Of a DNA stretch of 64,000 nt, positions 63,103 through 64,000 are shown in pieces (position 1 is the stretch's first letter; the number at the start of each line of letters is the position of its first letter). The translations under genes were made by a program, and so were the position numbers. The notes beneath the pieces were generated by a model, which saw nothing but the letters and a program-made list of their open reading frames with translations, was not told the DNA's origin and ran no database searches. The stretch comes from Owenia fusiformis (Eukaryota; Annelida; Polychaeta; Sabellida; Oweniidae), in assembly GCA_903813345.2 (NCBI GenBank), contig CAIIXF020000004.1, forward strand, positions 19,628,477 to 19,692,476. The letters run 5' to 3'.

Positions 63103-64000
63103 GTGAGTTAAGTTTATGTAAAGCTTTTGATATATTCTTTTGAACAAATAGGAATACAGTATATTATTAAATGCAATGTACAGGAATATTATGTTAAGAT
63201 TTTATGTAATGTATTTTAAGTGTATCTGATGTTAAAAGAAATTCAATTTCTATGTGACTCATTCCAAAGTGAGGATTTAACCAACAAAAATCTCGACTCT
63301 GTTTTGGACATAACCTAATCAAAAATTTGATATTTCCCAGTCTATGTCTTGTAAAAAGCAACTATGAAAGGCACTGAGGAATGGAGTACCTTATTTCTCA
63401 CAACATGAGGAGACTAATTTAAACGTAAATTGTATTTTAGTCAATGAAAACATGTTTAGTAGTATATATAGTACATGTAATGTCCCGAGTGTAATGTGAG
63501 CCAAATCTGTCATATCATTTATAGACAACTATGATAATTGACCCAAGTATTGGGCTAACAAAGAAAGCATCTTGAATGGCATTTATGATAGCCTTAGAAA
63601 CAGATTGCTTGAATATCTCTGAGATATTCAGGTGCAGATCAGCTTCAAGCAAAGATATCCTTGAAAATAACTCACTAAAAATCACATACTAGTATCTAAA
63701 TGCAAATATTAATATCCTCTTGAGTAATAAAAGTCATAGAATATTGTCTGCACATATGCATATAGTTCTTATAAGAGTCTTCTATATTGTACAGCAGTGC
63801 CAGAGCATTCTCATATGACGTGACCCTGACCCTCCTCCCTGCCTTTCACCTCCAAGTCTCCAGTCCACTAGATATTGCCCTGGGTCACATTTGACACGGT
63901 GGCGGTCAAGAAAGTGAAGGGATTGTCCCTCTGTTAATTGCCATGCCCCTTGGTAGTAATAGCAAACACGTTGGATCTGAAATCATAACAACATCTTGAA
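63103..64000. other. Right edge, IFT80 intron
   Basis: No match to the human C-terminal segment (about 35-40 residues) was found, so the remaining exon or exons lie beyond the window. No repeat is seen. Confidence 0.55.

Overview
This window is animal (eukaryotic) genomic DNA. The genes are split into short exons with GT/AG introns, the sequence is AT-rich, and introns and intergenic DNA are full of palindromic DNA-transposon relics and minisatellites. Gene content and the frequent TACATGTA-like words suggest a marine invertebrate bilaterian (hemichordate, echinoderm or lophotrochozoan type). I cannot fix the phylum from sequence alone. No rRNA, tRNA or CRISPR array was recognised. All coding models were built by eye from splice signals, reading-frame phase and remembered family sequences. 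|| Layout: (1) 895-21662, plus strand: 3' two thirds of a muscleblind-like (MBNL) RNA-binding protein gene. Its first zinc-finger exons must lie left of the window. Visible exons encode a tandem CCCH pair like vertebrate ZF3-ZF4, a KRPLEAT nuclear-localisation exon, a Gln-rich linker, an Ala-rich exon, an alternative 57-base exon, two mutually exclusive exons for one further CCCH finger, and a last exon with a final CCCH finger and the stop codon. (2) 21663-30478: probable MBNL 3' UTR and intergenic DNA, rich in GTTGCCATGG/CCATGGTAAC palindromes. (3) 30479-37745, minus strand: a complete seven-coding-exon gene (428 codons) for a CXorf58/C11orf65-family protein with an IQ-like segment, with a probable 5' UTR exon near 39.5 kb. 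(4) 39.5-42.6 kb: intergenic or promoter region with a transposon that has a 9-base target-site duplication. (5) 42660-63102, plus strand: 17 coding exons (742 codons) of IFT80, the WD40 intraflagellar-transport protein. The 3' end lies beyond the window. || The most striking feature is in IFT80. Four separate minisatellites each span an exon-intron boundary and carry the splice site itself: the exon 3 donor (26 copies, 65 bp), exon 6 acceptor (20 copies, 83 bp, split by a 5-kb transposon), exon 13 acceptor (about 28 copies, 69/55 bp) and exon 15 donor (14 copies, 34 bp). In each array only the copy attached to the exon body gives an open reading frame. The next copy runs into an in-frame stop. 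Two more minisatellites start within about 20 bases of a donor (IFT80 intron 5 and CXorf58-like intron 4). || The second notable feature is the extra C-terminal MBNL zinc-finger pair with mutually exclusive exons, enforced by reading-frame phase. The window also has several transposable elements whose ends and target-site duplications can be read directly, including a 1.6-kb foldback element in a 166-bp tandem repeat and a 5-kb element in the IFT80 exon 6 array that itself holds a TA-flanked element.
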